Assembly: GCA_029959195.1 (NCBI GenBank)
Contig: CP114124.1
Location: 372,001 to 436,000 of the forward strand
From: Dictyophora rubrovolvata
Lineage: Eukaryota; Basidiomycota; Agaricomycetes; Phallales; Phallaceae
Reading direction: 5' to 3'
Length of the DNA stretch: 64,000 bases
Part shown: positions 1 through 13,430 of the stretch, piece by piece
Numbering within the stretch: the stretch's first letter is position 1
How the letters are laid out: each line of letters opens with the position of its first letter
Translations under genes and position numbers: made by a program
The notes under the pieces: generated by a model
What the model was told of the DNA's origin: nothing
The model's input: the letters and a program-made list of their open reading frames with translations, nothing else
Databases searched by the model: none

Positions 1-3000
1 AACCGACACCGTTTCAAATTCGGCAGAGAATGATATAATTTCCAACAGTCCTTTTAGTTTCGTAGTCTTCTTTAATGACGTCGTATAGATATCGACAGTG
101 ACATCTGTGTTACGTTAGCAAATTCGGACTACGTAGCTTTTAAGATCATTTTTTCAAACGCACATGAAATATTGTAATAAGCAGCAATCATTCCTATGTT
201 TGATGGTGAAACATCCATCTCGTCTTCTATTAAATTTTTCAGCCAGAACTTTTCCGGGTATAGTGGTCATTAAAAAAGTACCAATTTCAATGCAGTTAGC
301 AGCGACGAGATCAGATAGAGTAGTCTCAACCAATTCAGACAAGTGGTCTGAAAGATGCTGATGACTAACACTGCTCAGGTTGTAGTAGTTGGGGTTTTGT
401 GTCATACGACGGTAGAAGAATGTCCAGGTTAAGATGTCCTGTGAATTTCTTAGTAAATTGCCATAGCCTGGGAACTACACACTCACCATCGCATCCTGTT
501 TGTTTTCGATTGTCTTGACTGCAATTTCTGCCAGAAAGTAGTCGTGTAGCATATGGGTTGGTAGATGCGATTCAATAGGCAATCCTTCATTCAGGAATTT
601 TTTATAAAAATCCTTGCGAGTCTGTTGGCACATAATGACACATCGGCTCTTCTCATCAATCATAGGGCGACAGGCTCGCCCCATCATTTGCAGTACATCC
701 GTGATGGGATAGTCAATATAACGATGCTCTTTGCCTTCAAAAAACTGGACACCCATGATAATCACCATATAGGAAGATACTGGCAAGCTCCATGCCACAT
801 CCTGAAGATGTGTGAGAAGTGTTTAAGCATATAGTCGAATGGACTTACTCTCGATGCTATTAGAAGCTGAATTGCCCCTGATTCAAATAAACGTTCAACA
901 ATGCGTTTGTCTTGTTTGTTCATAGCCTCATGATAATAACCTATACCATGCCTCAATATCTCAATCAATCCCGTATCAGAAACATGCTCCAGATGGGGTT
1001 CCAGATCTTTCAAGTCAACATTTAAGAATCGGTCTTCATTTCCGTTCGCTAGACAATGCAATAAGATATCGTTGGCAGAGGATCGGCATTGGCGACGCGA
1101 AGGTACAAAGATGATGACTGGCTTGGTTGGTGAATACTCTGTTATGGCAAGAAAAGCGGGCTTTGACATTGCAATCATAAGGGAAGGAAAGTGAGGGATG
1201 GTGAAGCTTTGCAAATGAATATCCATGTCGAGGGGTCTGGCGCTGAAAGTAATAATCATGAATTAAGCGAATCAATATTTAACACAGTCCCGATTCTTAC
1301 CTGGGAGGAAAATTGAAAATGTCGTGAGTCCTGACACCCATCCATTCTCCGAGATCGCGAGCATTGGCAAGAGAAACACCGCAAGCCACAATACGTGTCT
1401 TCATTTCAGTCTGGGCGGATACGTATCGTGTCCTTGATATAATCACTTCGTATGTTGGGCCGCTTTCGCCACCAACCAATTGAACTTCATCAGCGATCAA
1501 TAACCCAATATTTTGCACATTTTTCAACTGCTTCCAGCGACGTGAGAGTAGATCCCACTAAAAACGAGTGAATAATTATTAATCATTTTATCTATCATCG
1601 GGGGGGATATACACTCACTTGCGTCGGAGTACAAACAATTATATCTCCCATCTCAAGTAGACGCAGGTCTGCACTGCGGTCTCCTGTCAAGCTGACGACT
1701 TCCTTACCGCCTTGAAGGGAGCCAAACTTCTTTCTCCATTCGTCTACGCGTTGCTCGACCATGTCTTGAAATGGTTCAATACAGACAGCTCGTGGTGGAT
1801 TCGGTTTACTCCATAACCTGAGAAGAGCAAACTCAGCACATATGGTCTTTCCACTGCCGGTTGGTGCCCCGAGGAAAACATTCTCGTCACTAGTATATAA
1901 TGCTTGGAAGACCTGAGTTTGAATTTTGTTGAAATTCTTGATAGTCGAGGAATAGATCTCCTCAAACTCTTTATTATGAAGCGCCGATAGTGGGAGAGGC
2001 TGTAGATCCAGGAGAGCAGCAGGAGGAGGGAACCTCTCTGGTAAAATTAGATGTTTAAACGAGATAGGAAGCCGGGTTTCTGAATGTAACCATCTATCGG
2101 ATATCACAGAAACGTAATAGTTTGGTGGGACAGGTTCAAACATTGGGACGGTCAAGGTTACGTTATGTTCATTATCTTTGCTTTCCGCGTAACGTTGTCG
2201 TAGAATGAACTGATCATGGTATAAAATGATCTCGCCATCTACGTCTTCAACGAGTACCCAGAAAAGCTCCGATGCACCATGAATTTTTTCGTCCCAACGA
2301 AAATCAGGGGTAATCGTGAGATCTATTCGAAGGAGTGAGCGGGTGATAGGTTGCACTTGGGCCTGAATGCTAAAAGGTGTCAAATTGTAAAATGTGCTTT
2401 AAGGTTAATGTGACGTACTCTAATCTGGGAAAATTATGCACTAATCGATGAATCTGCTTTCCGGCAGTTTGGATACCAATTAATTCTCCTAACTCAGGTG
2501 GTGTCTAGAAATATTGTTATGGAGAGAAGCGAACCATATGGTCGTGAACTTACAAGATCGAAGTAACGGTACCAGGGCTAAAGTACACCGTTAGGTTCAG
2601 CATTTTCAGCAACAAAAAAACACTTACAAATTGTTTCGCTTCAGCCTTTCTGATTATCTCTGCAGATACACGAGGAAATTGCCGAAGCGGAGTGTTCGAC
2701 GCCCAGCTACGGGTTGTCTGATAGGCAGGTTTCAGAATGAGAAGAATAAAATACCTACATTCTTTTATTCGCCATTTTGCATAAATCAAGAGCAGCTCTT
2801 GCTGGAACAGACCAGCCCCGTTTCAAACAAATCTCGAATAGTGCACGTATAATTCTACTGGGAATTACTATGCATTCGTAAGTCAGAGGCACACAACGTA
2901 CCGTCCCGCAGATTGTTGAACAAATACCATGTCAGCGACAAGTGCGAACCCTGCTCAATAGAATGAGCGTCCAAGTAACTTAGAGAATAGTGTCAAGAAG

Positions 3001-6000
3001 ACGAACCATCGAGTTTCAATTGTGATATATAGGCTTGGAGAAGAACATTGATTTTGGCGGCAGGTTCTTCAACTGATTCCTTGACTGGTATCGGGACTTT
3101 TTCCAAGAGTTTTCCTAGTTCGACCTTCTCCTAAAGCAAGGGTAAGAAATAAGTTCTTGTATGAACAAAACAGACGAACGTCTTGTCGAACGGGTATAAG
3201 CTTGAACTCGTTTGACAAAGCGAAAACCCGAAACAACTCCAGCGTGGACATAGTTGGACGCAGGTGTTGATTATATGTTGCCATTGAATTATACGTAACA
3301 TAATAGTGAGACGCAATTCGACCCAATTCCGTTGATTGAAACTTTCCCGAGTGCCGTTCGTATTTGACCAAATTGCACTTTTCCAATAAGACAGCGGCAG
3401 AATGTATTATATCGGCCCTTTTCTGCACGAAAAGTTGGTCGTCTTCTTGATAATCGACGGTGACACCATATAAAACAGGATCACGTAACATTCGGATGTA
3501 TCTGAAAATAGTTAATACGAACCCAAATATTAACTTGATTCGAACATACAAGTAAGTATAGCCAAGCCACTGCACCGCTTCATCCCGATTCCTGATAGTG
3601 CCCAGGACAATCTCAGCATTCAGATTATCAGCTAATTTTGAAACGAGCTGTGATTCGATCGGAAGTTGTTGATTCAGAAGACTGAGATAATATTGCAATT
3701 CGGCGTGATTGGTGATGATAATGCCTTCACCGAACGTGTCGAATTGGGGACGACCAGCTCGTCCAAGCATCTGTAAGACATCTTGGGGAGATAATTCCAC
3801 CCAGCGGCCCTTTTCAGGATTATATATTTGAGTTCCCTTGATAATAACGGTATGTGCTGGTAAATTAACTCCCCAGGCAAGCGTGGCGGTACACACAAGC
3901 ACTTGAATGTCGCCAGCCATGAATAAATCTTCAACTAAAGTACGGTCTTCACGAGTCATCCCTGCATGGTGAATCGCAAATCCAAAGGGGAGAAGATCGC
4001 GAAGGTGAGAATCGCGGACGTTTTCAGCCTCAGACGTAAGAATCTCTCGCGTGGCAGATTCAGGTCGGACAAATTCCGTAATTGTGCCTTTATCTACAGC
4101 AGTATCACGTAGAAATCGGGCAGTTTTTGCGGTTTCTTTGCGGGAATGTACGAATACAAGAACTTGATTGCGACCGGCATTATCCAAAACCTTTTCGTAA
4201 CAGACTTCGTTCATAACTTGATAGCGTTTGATAGCTTTCTTTTCGGTTATACCGATGAATTGTTGTTGCAAGCCGCAAGGACGGTAAGTAGCGTCGAAGT
4301 AAAATAAGCCTTTAGACTTGTCGACACGAAGGAATTCGGCCACATCTTGATAATTCGGCAATGTAGCTGATAGACCAACTAGACGGACGTAATCGTGCGT
4401 CTGCTCCATACGACGTACAGTTCGAGCCACTAAACTTTCCAACACCGGCCCACGTTCATCGTGAAGGAGATGTATCTCATCGATGATGATAAGTCGAACC
4501 AGATTTGTGTAACTGGTGTCGGTGCTTTTTCGAGTGATAACATCCCATTTTTCCGGCGTTGTAACAATAATCTGTGTTTCGGCAATTTGTTGTTTGGTGA
4601 GTTGACTATCCCCCGTTAATTCACCAACTTGAACACTATATGGGGCAAGTCTCTTGGAAAAATTATTGACCATCTCTTGGACCAACGCCTTCATAGGAGC
4701 AACATAGACGATCTTCAGGGAATCTAAATCGAATCGACCAGTAACTTCGTCTCGAATTTTACCAAGTTCATTGAGTATGGTTAACATAGCAACATTGGTC
4801 TGAAATAGGTGTTACAATGGAGCAGGAGGGGATAAGAAAGAATATACCTTGCCAGCACCTGTAGGGGCACACAGAAGGATAGGCTCATCGGTTCCAAACG
4901 CGATGGGAAAAAGTTTGCTTTGCACGCGGTTGAGAGAAGGAGTGTTTGGGAAAGCCTCTCTGGCCCAAGGTGGGAGTAAATCGGTAGAAACGAGCTCGTC
5001 AGGTGCAGTAGGTCGACTTTTAGGAGCCGGGACGTGAATTTCTTCATAGCCTTTTTTGGAACGTTTGAATGATCCTTCGGGAAGTTTGCATTTTTTATTG
5101 GACATCAGATGGCCCCCTTGAGTGAACGCCATTCCCTCCAAATCCAAAATCTTTCGAGGTGCAGGGGTGGTACCGGGGGCGAGTGTGCCTCGAATTGGGA
5201 CGCTTTCCAAATTCTTGATATCAGCATCCACATCCATGGCCTCGGCTTCATCTTTGACTCCTTTTGCTTTGCGATCGCCAGCCAACTCTCGCAAAATCCA
5301 TCCCAAATTGCGCTCCCGCATTGCGACTTCGACATTAACTCGCTCGTTTTCATCCGAACGAGAAAGTTTGGTACACCAAACAATTACGTCCCTGTTGTGC
5401 ACTAATTTGCTAACAATTTCGTGATTATAATCCAATATCTCAGTAAGGGTGTTTTCGCAGTCCCGAAGGTCTGAACCAGAACCCAAGACCGTAAGGGCGT
5501 CAGTTGTTTTCTCGGTCGCTGTAACTGGATCCGGGTAAACTTCAGCAATTTGTCGTTGCAACCAGAAACCGTCAATCTCATGAGGTGATACGCGGTCCGA
5601 GTCAGCTTTAGAACGTTTCGCTTTTCTGGTAGATGAATCAATTCCAAGCACGATTTCTGCGTCGTCATCTACTTCCGACTTTTCTTTAGCCTCCTCTTCC
5701 TCTTCGCGACCTTCTTCGTCTTCTGATTCATCTCGGATCTCATAACCACCGTCTTCGTCTTCTTCTTCCTCCTCTTCGTCTTCAAAAACAACAGCAACCC
5801 CAACTTCATCGTCAATCTCTGCATCTTTTTTCTCAATATCTGGATCTACGGCGACTTGGTCTTCAGCGCCATAATCCGTAATTTTCTTGGACAAGCTAAT
5901 AAGCTGAGAGAATAACTCATTAGAAATGCCACCAAGAATTCCCTCGACTTCCTTTTTCTTGTCAAAGTCTTTTAAATCTTCATTTTTTAATGACTCGAGA

Positions 6001-6431
6001 GCAACATCTGCCGCACTGCGAACGACATCATGAGCTTGATCTCCGAGACACTGATGAACGATGGATAAAATGAGTTGGTAGACTTCTCGGGTTTCCGCCG
6101 TTCGAGGTCTGTATATGACACCTTCCACGAATTCGGTCGCTGAAATGATATCCGAATATCCAAAGCCACTAGGCTCAGAGGTTTTGCCTTTTGGTCGATT
6201 CCCGGCCGCATCTAGTCTTTCCTGCTTTTTCTTCTTCTTCTCGACATCTTTTGGAACCTGTCGTTGCGCACGAGAACCCATTTCCTTAGGGTCAATGCGG
6301 CCCACCAAGGACTCCGGAGCACCATCGGGTTCTTTATCACGTCGAGGTAATAGAGACCTATCAGCAGTTAATACCAATGAGGATATGGCTCCATAATTGT
6401 AGCCAGACAGGTCGGGTTTGCGACTAGACAT
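1..6431 (-). CDS. brr2: Brr2-type U5 snRNP RNA helicase (3' end beyond window)
   Basis: Brr2 is the ATP-dependent helicase of the U5 snRNP that unwinds U4/U6 during spliceosome activation in the nucleus. The start is the ATG at 6431, which opens [14 protein letters not shown]; upstream codons in the same frame lack the family's N-terminus. Visible in order: an N-terminal region with a long acidic stretch, helicase cassette 1 with Walker A GAGK split by an intron (4799-4847), [18 protein letters not shown] and [10 protein letters not shown], then a Sec63 region around 3100-2500. Cassette 2 follows with [13 protein letters not shown] and QMMGRACRP, and then the start of a second Sec63 region that leaves the window at base 1. 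Introns include 3502-3549 and several short ones between 3180 and 400. All splice junctions I checked keep frame, so the gene looks functional. It is divergent from the fucose synthase pseudogene, with about 130 bp between starts. Confidence 0.95.
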
Positions 6432-6561
6432 GGTTGCAACAAAGCTGTCGCCACAGATGCACACTGTTTGACTGAGTTCGAAAATGACGGTCACGCAATC
6501 ACCAGCTGGGGACATCGAGCCTGGGCTAATTTCGAACACTACCAATCTATCTCTTTCTACC

Positions 6562-7832
<1,271 letters not shown>

Positions 7833-8571
7833 AGAAATCGGAGCAGACGTGATGATATCCACGGCGCGCACACCGAATGGGGCAACAGTGGTATCGGGGA
7901 AGGATAATTGAAGCTCAAAATAGAACAAATGGAATATTGAGGAAAGATAGATACGAGAGATGGACACTTGTAGTGGGATGGTCACGGTCTCTCTAATAAG
8001 CCCTAGGACCAGTCTGGTCCGGAATGGTCGGTGAGGCCTACAAGGGTCCACGTGACGAAGTAGGTCACGGCTACTCCTCTTCTACCAGCGGTAGTAAAGC
8101 TTGAGCAAGATATTACTAAGCCGCTTAGCATCGGCTGTAGTAGCCGATGTAGCCAATGTCAGATTGTAGCCGCTGGATTTGCCGCTGCGGCATTTGATTT
8201 TTTGTTAGCCGTAGCAGAGCTGCTAAGCTGGCTTGGTCAGCAGCGCCCACAGATACACAGGTGTGGCTAGATTTGCCACTGCGGCTGCTTTGGCCCCCGT
8301 CAACCAATGAGATGCATTTAGTGTATTTTTAGTTAGATCATTACCCTTTAATAAAGAAGTAAATTGACTGGATCATGTGGTCTTGTCAAGATCCAAAACC
8401 ATTCGAGATTGAGGGAAATGAGGAACCTGGCTTCAACTTGTGTGTTGCACCTGCTCCAAAGACTTGAATTGTTCCTTAATTTGAATTGTGATGAATGTAC
8501 ACTCACAAAGACAGAGTTCAAAGAGAAACAAGGCCTTTGATGACTCTGTCATCAAAGATGAGGAGAACATG
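7833..8571. other. Intergenic stretch, no gene recognised
   Basis: No supported gene. On the minus strand, about 7850-8000, a short stretch reads like coding sequence (FELQLSFPDTTVAPFGVRAVDIIT) but has no start, end or recognised family; it may be a gene remnant. At about 8110-8290 a low-complexity-looking segment repeats the words TGTAGCCG and GCCGCTG. A loosely similar TGTAGCC-rich segment lies at 40310-40560, so this could be a decayed short transposon. Confidence 0.4.
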
Positions 8572-8768
8572 TGTCACGGTATGCTAGCAACACTTAGCAG
8601 GATATCATTTTCTCTTTCCATTTTCCCATATTCATGTTCTTTTCATATTCATTCCATTTTGCTCATTTTCTCATTCTCTTCATTTCCATCTATTTCTTGT
8701 TTTCAACTTATTCTCTCATTTCCACTCATTATCACTGCAGATCCCATGGGGTCAATCAGTTTGTGAGG
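8572..8768 (+). repeat. LTR-A family, truncated copy
   Basis: Begins TGTCACGGTATGCTAG and continues with the T-rich tract typical of this family to the conserved GATCCCATGGGGTCAATC word, then stops matching. The terminal part with the hairpin and CCCTAACA end is missing. Other copies are at 9735, 10776, 32366 and 39268. Direction is set by the TGTCACGG end; direction of transcription is not known. Confidence 0.7.
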
Positions 8769-9734
8769 GCCATGGTATTCAAGTTGTTATGTCTGAGGAA
8801 TGCTTAGTGTCAATCTCTTTACATTTTTATCTCTATTAATAATGAGAAAATCTAGTAGTATAAAAGCTTCAGAATGTACTTACTATGAGATGGCTATCTC
8901 TTCTGTAGATAGTTGTTGTTGTTGTAATTGATAATAAAGCTGGCAAGTGAAATGACTGAAAGTCTCAAGGCACTACTACCAAGAGAATAAATGATGATCT
9001 ATAATCTAGAAAAAGGAGAGATTAAATATAAATGGCCTTGAGGACCAATAAATGAGCTAAGAACATAAAGAAAGAAAGATGGACACAAAGAAAATGAGGA
9101 TATAAAAGAGTGTCTGTAAGGACAAATGAATGACATGGACAAAGATACTAAAATATACTCTGATGGACACTAACACTCCATGTATAGGGAGCTATGCTCC
9201 CTTACATCTCCTCAGAACTTTGAATATTGACTGTCCTTGGTCAATCTAACAGACTAAATCAAGATGGGGGTGACTCGATGATAGTGTTTTATATGCTGGA
9301 ATATGTGTACAAAGTCTGGTGAGGTTAGTGTGAGAGATAAACGGTAGGCTTCAACTTGCTCTTGAGTTGCGCCCTCACTGTGCACATTCATTAACTTCAG
9401 GTTGCATGGTTGCAATGTCTGACACAGGGAGCATGTGGTTCAGACAATATGTTACAATGTCAGGAGACATCATTATGCAGGTGATAAGAGAACACATGTT
9501 AACATATGGTACAACAATGTTGTACGATGAGTGCCAGTGTTTTGACATTGTTGTGGATGTTGTCTCAAACATCAAGATAGGAATTTAAGATTTTGAGATG
9601 AAATGTCAGCAGCATCTCCAACACCACCTGTGATGAAGCGAGAGATTAAGAAGAAGAGAAGGTATTTCAAAAAAGCTTGGTGTAACAAGTAACAAGGCAA
9701 ACTTCTATTGATATCAGAACAGAAAAGTAGATAC
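8769..9734. other. AT-rich intergenic stretch, nothing recognised
   Basis: No coding region, tRNA or repeat I can name. Open frames here are short and on opposite strands over the same bases (about 9367-9588), as expected by chance. Confidence 0.5.
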
Positions 9735-10058
9735 TGTCATGGTACACTAGCAACACTTAGCAGTATATTGTTTACTCTTTCCATTTTCCTATATTTATGT
9801 TCTTGTTCATTCCACTCTTGCTCATTTTCTTGTTCTCTTTATTCCTGACTATTTCTTGTTCTCACTTGTTACTACTGCAGATCCTATGGGAATTAGCTGA
9901 GTGTCTGTATTGACATATATGTAGTTGTTTTCCCTAGAGGAGGATCCCTAAGCTTTTTCTCTTAGGTTTTCCCTCCTCTAGGTAAGTAGCTATTTGTTTC
10001 CTATGAATAGATCTTAGGTTTTCCCTCCTCTAGGTATGTACCCTGGGTTGCCCTAATA
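9735..10058 (+). repeat. LTR-A family, near full-length solo LTR
   Basis: Runs from TGTCATGGTACACTAG to about GGTTGCCCTAATA, where other copies end in CCCTAACA. Near its end it carries a left arm (CCCTAGAGGAGGATCC), a loop, and two successive copies of the complementary right arm (TTTTCCCTCCTCTAGGT). No internal retroelement sequence adjoins it, so it is read as a solo LTR or a short non-autonomous element. Confidence 0.75.
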
Positions 10059-10142
10059 GATACATTAAATCGATCCTTTTATAGAAATGAAACATTGTAA
10101 TGTTTTGTTACAGATACTGTAGCCCAGTTCTTACAAGTTCAC

Positions 10143-10549
10143 TGTCAGAGTACACTAGTGTCGTCCCCTTCTTCTCTTCTGTTTATTTTCAGTTCTTATC
10201 TATTTTATTCATTTCTATATTTCTCATATTTTATCCCATCTCTTGCTTTCCCCTTTCCTTCCATATTCCTATTCTTCCCTTCAATGGGCGCTGAGCACCC
10301 GTTCCCATCAGTGCCATGGTCTAGGCCCCGGCTAAAGGTCTGGGACCGACATATATCCATGCCCAGTCCATGAACCAAGGGTTGTGTATGACCTTCACCA
10401 TTTTTCATAGTATATAGTTAGTAGCCCTAAAAGAGGGATCTCTAAGTTTGTTCTCTTAGGATACCCTCCCTCTAGGTGAGTTAGTTAGTATTTATCCAAT
10501 ACAGTTACTTAGGATCCCCTCCCTCTAGTCTGAGTGAGTAGTCTTGACA
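10143..10549 (+). repeat. LTR-B family, full-length solo LTR
   Basis: Begins TGTCAGAGTACACTAG and ends AGTCTTGACA, giving TG...CA ends. The flanks TTCAC (10138-10142) and TTTAC (10550-10554) look like a 5-bp target duplication with one C-to-T change. It shares the terminal hairpin architecture of LTR-A but differs in its middle, which has the GGTCTGGGACCGAC and CAGTCCATGAACCAAGG words found in other LTR-B copies at 17935 and 31054. Confidence 0.75.
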
Positions 10550-10775
10550 TTTACAAGCTAACAGTAAAAAACTGTATATTCACAGATAAATGGTAAGAAA
10601 GACTGCCAGTGCCTTTACTGCCTTATGGTATTTACATAGTGTACAGTGCCTACATACTATTACATAATACTCTACGTAGCGCTAAGGAATGAGCAGGATT
10701 TCAGGAAGTTAAGCGAGGTTACATATGCACTAAGCAGGCATAACATAGTGATGGGAATGATTATTTGAGAGTATG

Positions 10776-11167
10776 TGTTAAGGTAACTCAGGGCACACAC
10801 CTAGAAGAGAGAAAACCTAAGATCTATTCATGAGAAACAACTAGCTACTCACCTAGAAGAGGGAAAACCTAAGAGAAAAAGCTTAGAGATCCTCCTCTAG
10901 GAAAAACAACTACATATATACGAGTATAGGTGCTCAGTTGATTCCCATGGGATCCACGGTGATAACAAATGAAAATGAGTGAGAATGAGAATTCAGTTGA
11001 AGACCAAATTTGAGAGAATGAGTCGAAAACAAGAAATAGTCAGAAATGAAGAGAATGAGAAAATGAGAAAATGAGAAAAAACAGAATAAATATAAAAAGA
11101 ATGTGAATACGGGAAAACAAAAAGAGTAAGTGAGATATTGCTAAGTGCCGCTAGCATACTGTGATAG
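10776..11167 (-). repeat. LTR-A family, full-length copy, inverted
   Basis: Reverse orientation of the copy at 9735: starts TGTTAAGGTAACTCAGGGC and ends near CTAGCATACTGTGATA. Both right-arm copies of the hairpin are present (10795-10870). With the 9735 copy it forms an inverted pair around the LTR-B copy. Confidence 0.75.
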
Positions 11168-11190
11168 TATGGATGATATGGAATAATATA

Positions 11191-11336
11191 GAGATGGCTA
11201 TGAGTTTGACCTGCAGGTAATTTTATGACCTTTTAGTCAATCAGAATGTAGGATATTGCCCTTGACCCATGAATCCTACATTCTGATTGGCTAAAAAGTC
11301 GCAAAATTACCTGCAGGTCAAACCTGTGGCCATCCC
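11191..11336. mobile_element. TA-flanked hairpin MITE, 146 bp
   Basis: Almost the whole element is an inverted repeat. The left arm GAGATGGCTATGAGTTTGACC and onward mirrors the right arm ending GGTCAAACCTGTGGCCATCCC, and the arms meet at a short spacer near 11255. TA is duplicated at 11189-11190 and 11337-11338, as for Tc1/mariner-type insertion. No coding capacity. Confidence 0.8.
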
Positions 11337-12023
11337 TACCCTCAATACTTGATAGACTCTGTATAACTCTAATTTTGCTTGCAAGTACTATGCTTCACAT
11401 TCATTCCAGGTGATTGAACTATAACAGGAGGGTTTTCTTTGTCCCTGTACATCATCCTGAAATAAAATCCAACTGACAGTGATATTCAAGGAGTCTACTG
11501 TAATTGTGACAAGACAGTTGGAGGAATAGTCTAAGAGAATGAGAACTGGGGTAGTGATGATCTTCTGCTTCATAATATCCATAGCAAGCTGATGTTCTTC
11601 TTCCCAGACAAATGGAATGTCTTTACAAGTGAGGTTAACTAATGGTCAGGTGATTTCTGCAAATTGAGGTATGAAAATTCAAACTACATCACATATACCC
11701 AGAAATCCTCTAACTTCTGACATGTTTTGATAGGGCAGCCAGGTGATGATTTTCAAGATTTTAGCTTCATTAGGGATTCATCCTTCATAGATACAGACAT
11801 ATCCAAGTACTTTTAGCTGTGATATATCAATATATAGTTTTTATCCTGAAAATGTTACACCAGTATACTTGATTTGATATAAAATTCAATTAATGTCTTC
11901 AAAATGCTCCCAAACAAATTGGGATATGTCTGGGTTTTAAGAGATTACTTCAAATGTACCATCTGTTGATTTATCATGGGACTTGGAGCCAAGGATGGGA
12001 ATATCGTCAATGAACAGAGTTAA

Positions 12024-12958
12024 GGCCGTTCATGGGTATGGCTATACCTGGGTACTTGTGACAGGTACCCATTACAAAACCTGTGGGTTCAGGTACCCAA
12101 GCCTATGGGTTTAATTTTGCTTAAAACCTGTGGGTGCAGGTCTGGGTTTTGTACAAAACCTGCAGGTGTGAACTTCAGTTCCCGAGGTTACCGAAGATAC
12201 CGGACTTCGGTTAGCTCAGGCAGACTCACGGGACTGATGTCACAGATAATCGGTATACTGAGCAGGCTTTAACTTATGTGTTGTGCCACTCACTTGTACT
12301 TGCTCAGCAATTTGCTTTACAACACTCTGTAGATAGCAGATATATTGGTCAGAGGTTCGGGATAGAGTTCAGAGTGAGTCTGGATTTAGCTGTCAGATTT
12401 TAGAGACAAAAGAATCAAACAAGAATAGCTACAAGTCAGATGACTAGTTTAATTTCAGAACTGAGGAACTAGATACATGATTCGGGGTTATTTATACTAT
12501 GGAAATATACTAGTTTGTCAGCACTGATAAAAGCAGTTTATAATAACACATATTTGGAATACAATGAAATAATAAAGACAAATACAGAAAGAGCAGATTT
12601 GGAATACAATCAGTTATTGTATTCTAATTCGGGTAATTTAGGTTTAACAGATTATTTCGGAGCAAATATAAACATAACAGATGTAACATAAGTTTCATAA
12701 TCTTCAGAGTCATAATTTGGAGTAATATCAGATCAGCAAGTTTATCAGCAGATCTGGATCTTGATAAGTTTTTGGTCAATTTTTATAGAGAAACATGCAG
12801 GTACCCACAAAAACCTGTATTTTTTGTGGGTGCAGGTATGACTTTTAAACCATGGGTATCCATGGGAGAAACCTGCAAGGGTGTGGGTCTGGGTGTGTGT
12901 AACCACAGGTATCTGAAAATAGGTATCCAAACCTGCAGGTTCGCACCCGTGAACAGTC
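12024..12958. mobile_element. TTAA-flanked non-autonomous DNA element
   Basis: Inserted in the Gypsy fossil, whose sequence resumes on the other side. TTAA flanks both ends (12020-12023 and 12959-12962). The imperfect terminal inverted repeats are GGCCGTTCATGGGTA on the left and, read inwards, GACTGTTCACGGGTG on the right. Both subterminal regions are filled with variants of CAGGTACCC and ACCTGYGGGT. No transposase is present. A TTAA target would fit piggyBac-like insertion, but the family was not identified. It contains the dispersed repeat at 12236-12540. Confidence 0.65.
12236..12540 (-). repeat. Dispersed repeat R1 (copy 1)
   Basis: Matches 31847-32360 in reverse orientation with many transitions, interrupted there by a 203-bp insertion. 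Shared words include TGATTCGGGGTTATTTATAC, TCAGATGACTAGTTTAATTT and ACTTGTACTTGCTCAG. Family unknown; it could be an old LTR or the body of the surrounding TTAA element. Confidence 0.65.
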
Positions 12959-13430
12959 TTAAACAGGGTAGCCGTTTCTGCTTTGTCTTACAGTATAAAC
13001 TGTATATGACCATAAAAGATTCCGACCACATTTATCCAGCCTATGGGAATACAGCAAAGTCAATAAATGCCAATAGGTGTTTGAAAGGTCATAAAGTCCC
13101 TTGACTGTTCTGTGATCAGTACATGGTCATAGCCTACATAAAGGTCACCTAGAGAATAAAGGACTCGTGCTGTACAATTTTCAACATATAGCTCTATATT
13201 TGGGGGAACTGTAGAATTTTTAATAATTACTGTATTAAGTGGTTGTAAGTCATGGATTATATGCAAGTTCTTATCTGCTTTTGGGATGACAAACTACTTA
13301 GATTGATACAAAGAGCTTGAAGGTTCGTAAACACCATTCGCAATCTTCTTTTGGATAGTCTTGATGACTTGCTATTGCAATCCTGGTAGAATGGGATAAT
13401 TCCTCTCTACCCATGGGGTGTGCTGGATTG

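Larger units (their letters stand above)
11345..13430 (-). mobile_element. Gypsy (Ty3) LTR retrotransposon fossil, RT-RNase H part
   Basis: Minus-strand reverse transcriptase and start of RNase H of a basidiomycete Gypsy lineage distinct from the other two fossils. Recognisable pieces include HDLQPLNTV, ENCTARVLYSLGDLYVGYDH, FIDDIPILG and the connection/RNase H region near 11390-11580. No LTRs, gag or integrase were found beside it. It is a heavily decayed internal fragment with well over ten breaks, so it is old. It is interrupted by the TTAA-flanked element at 12024-12958. Confidence 0.8.
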
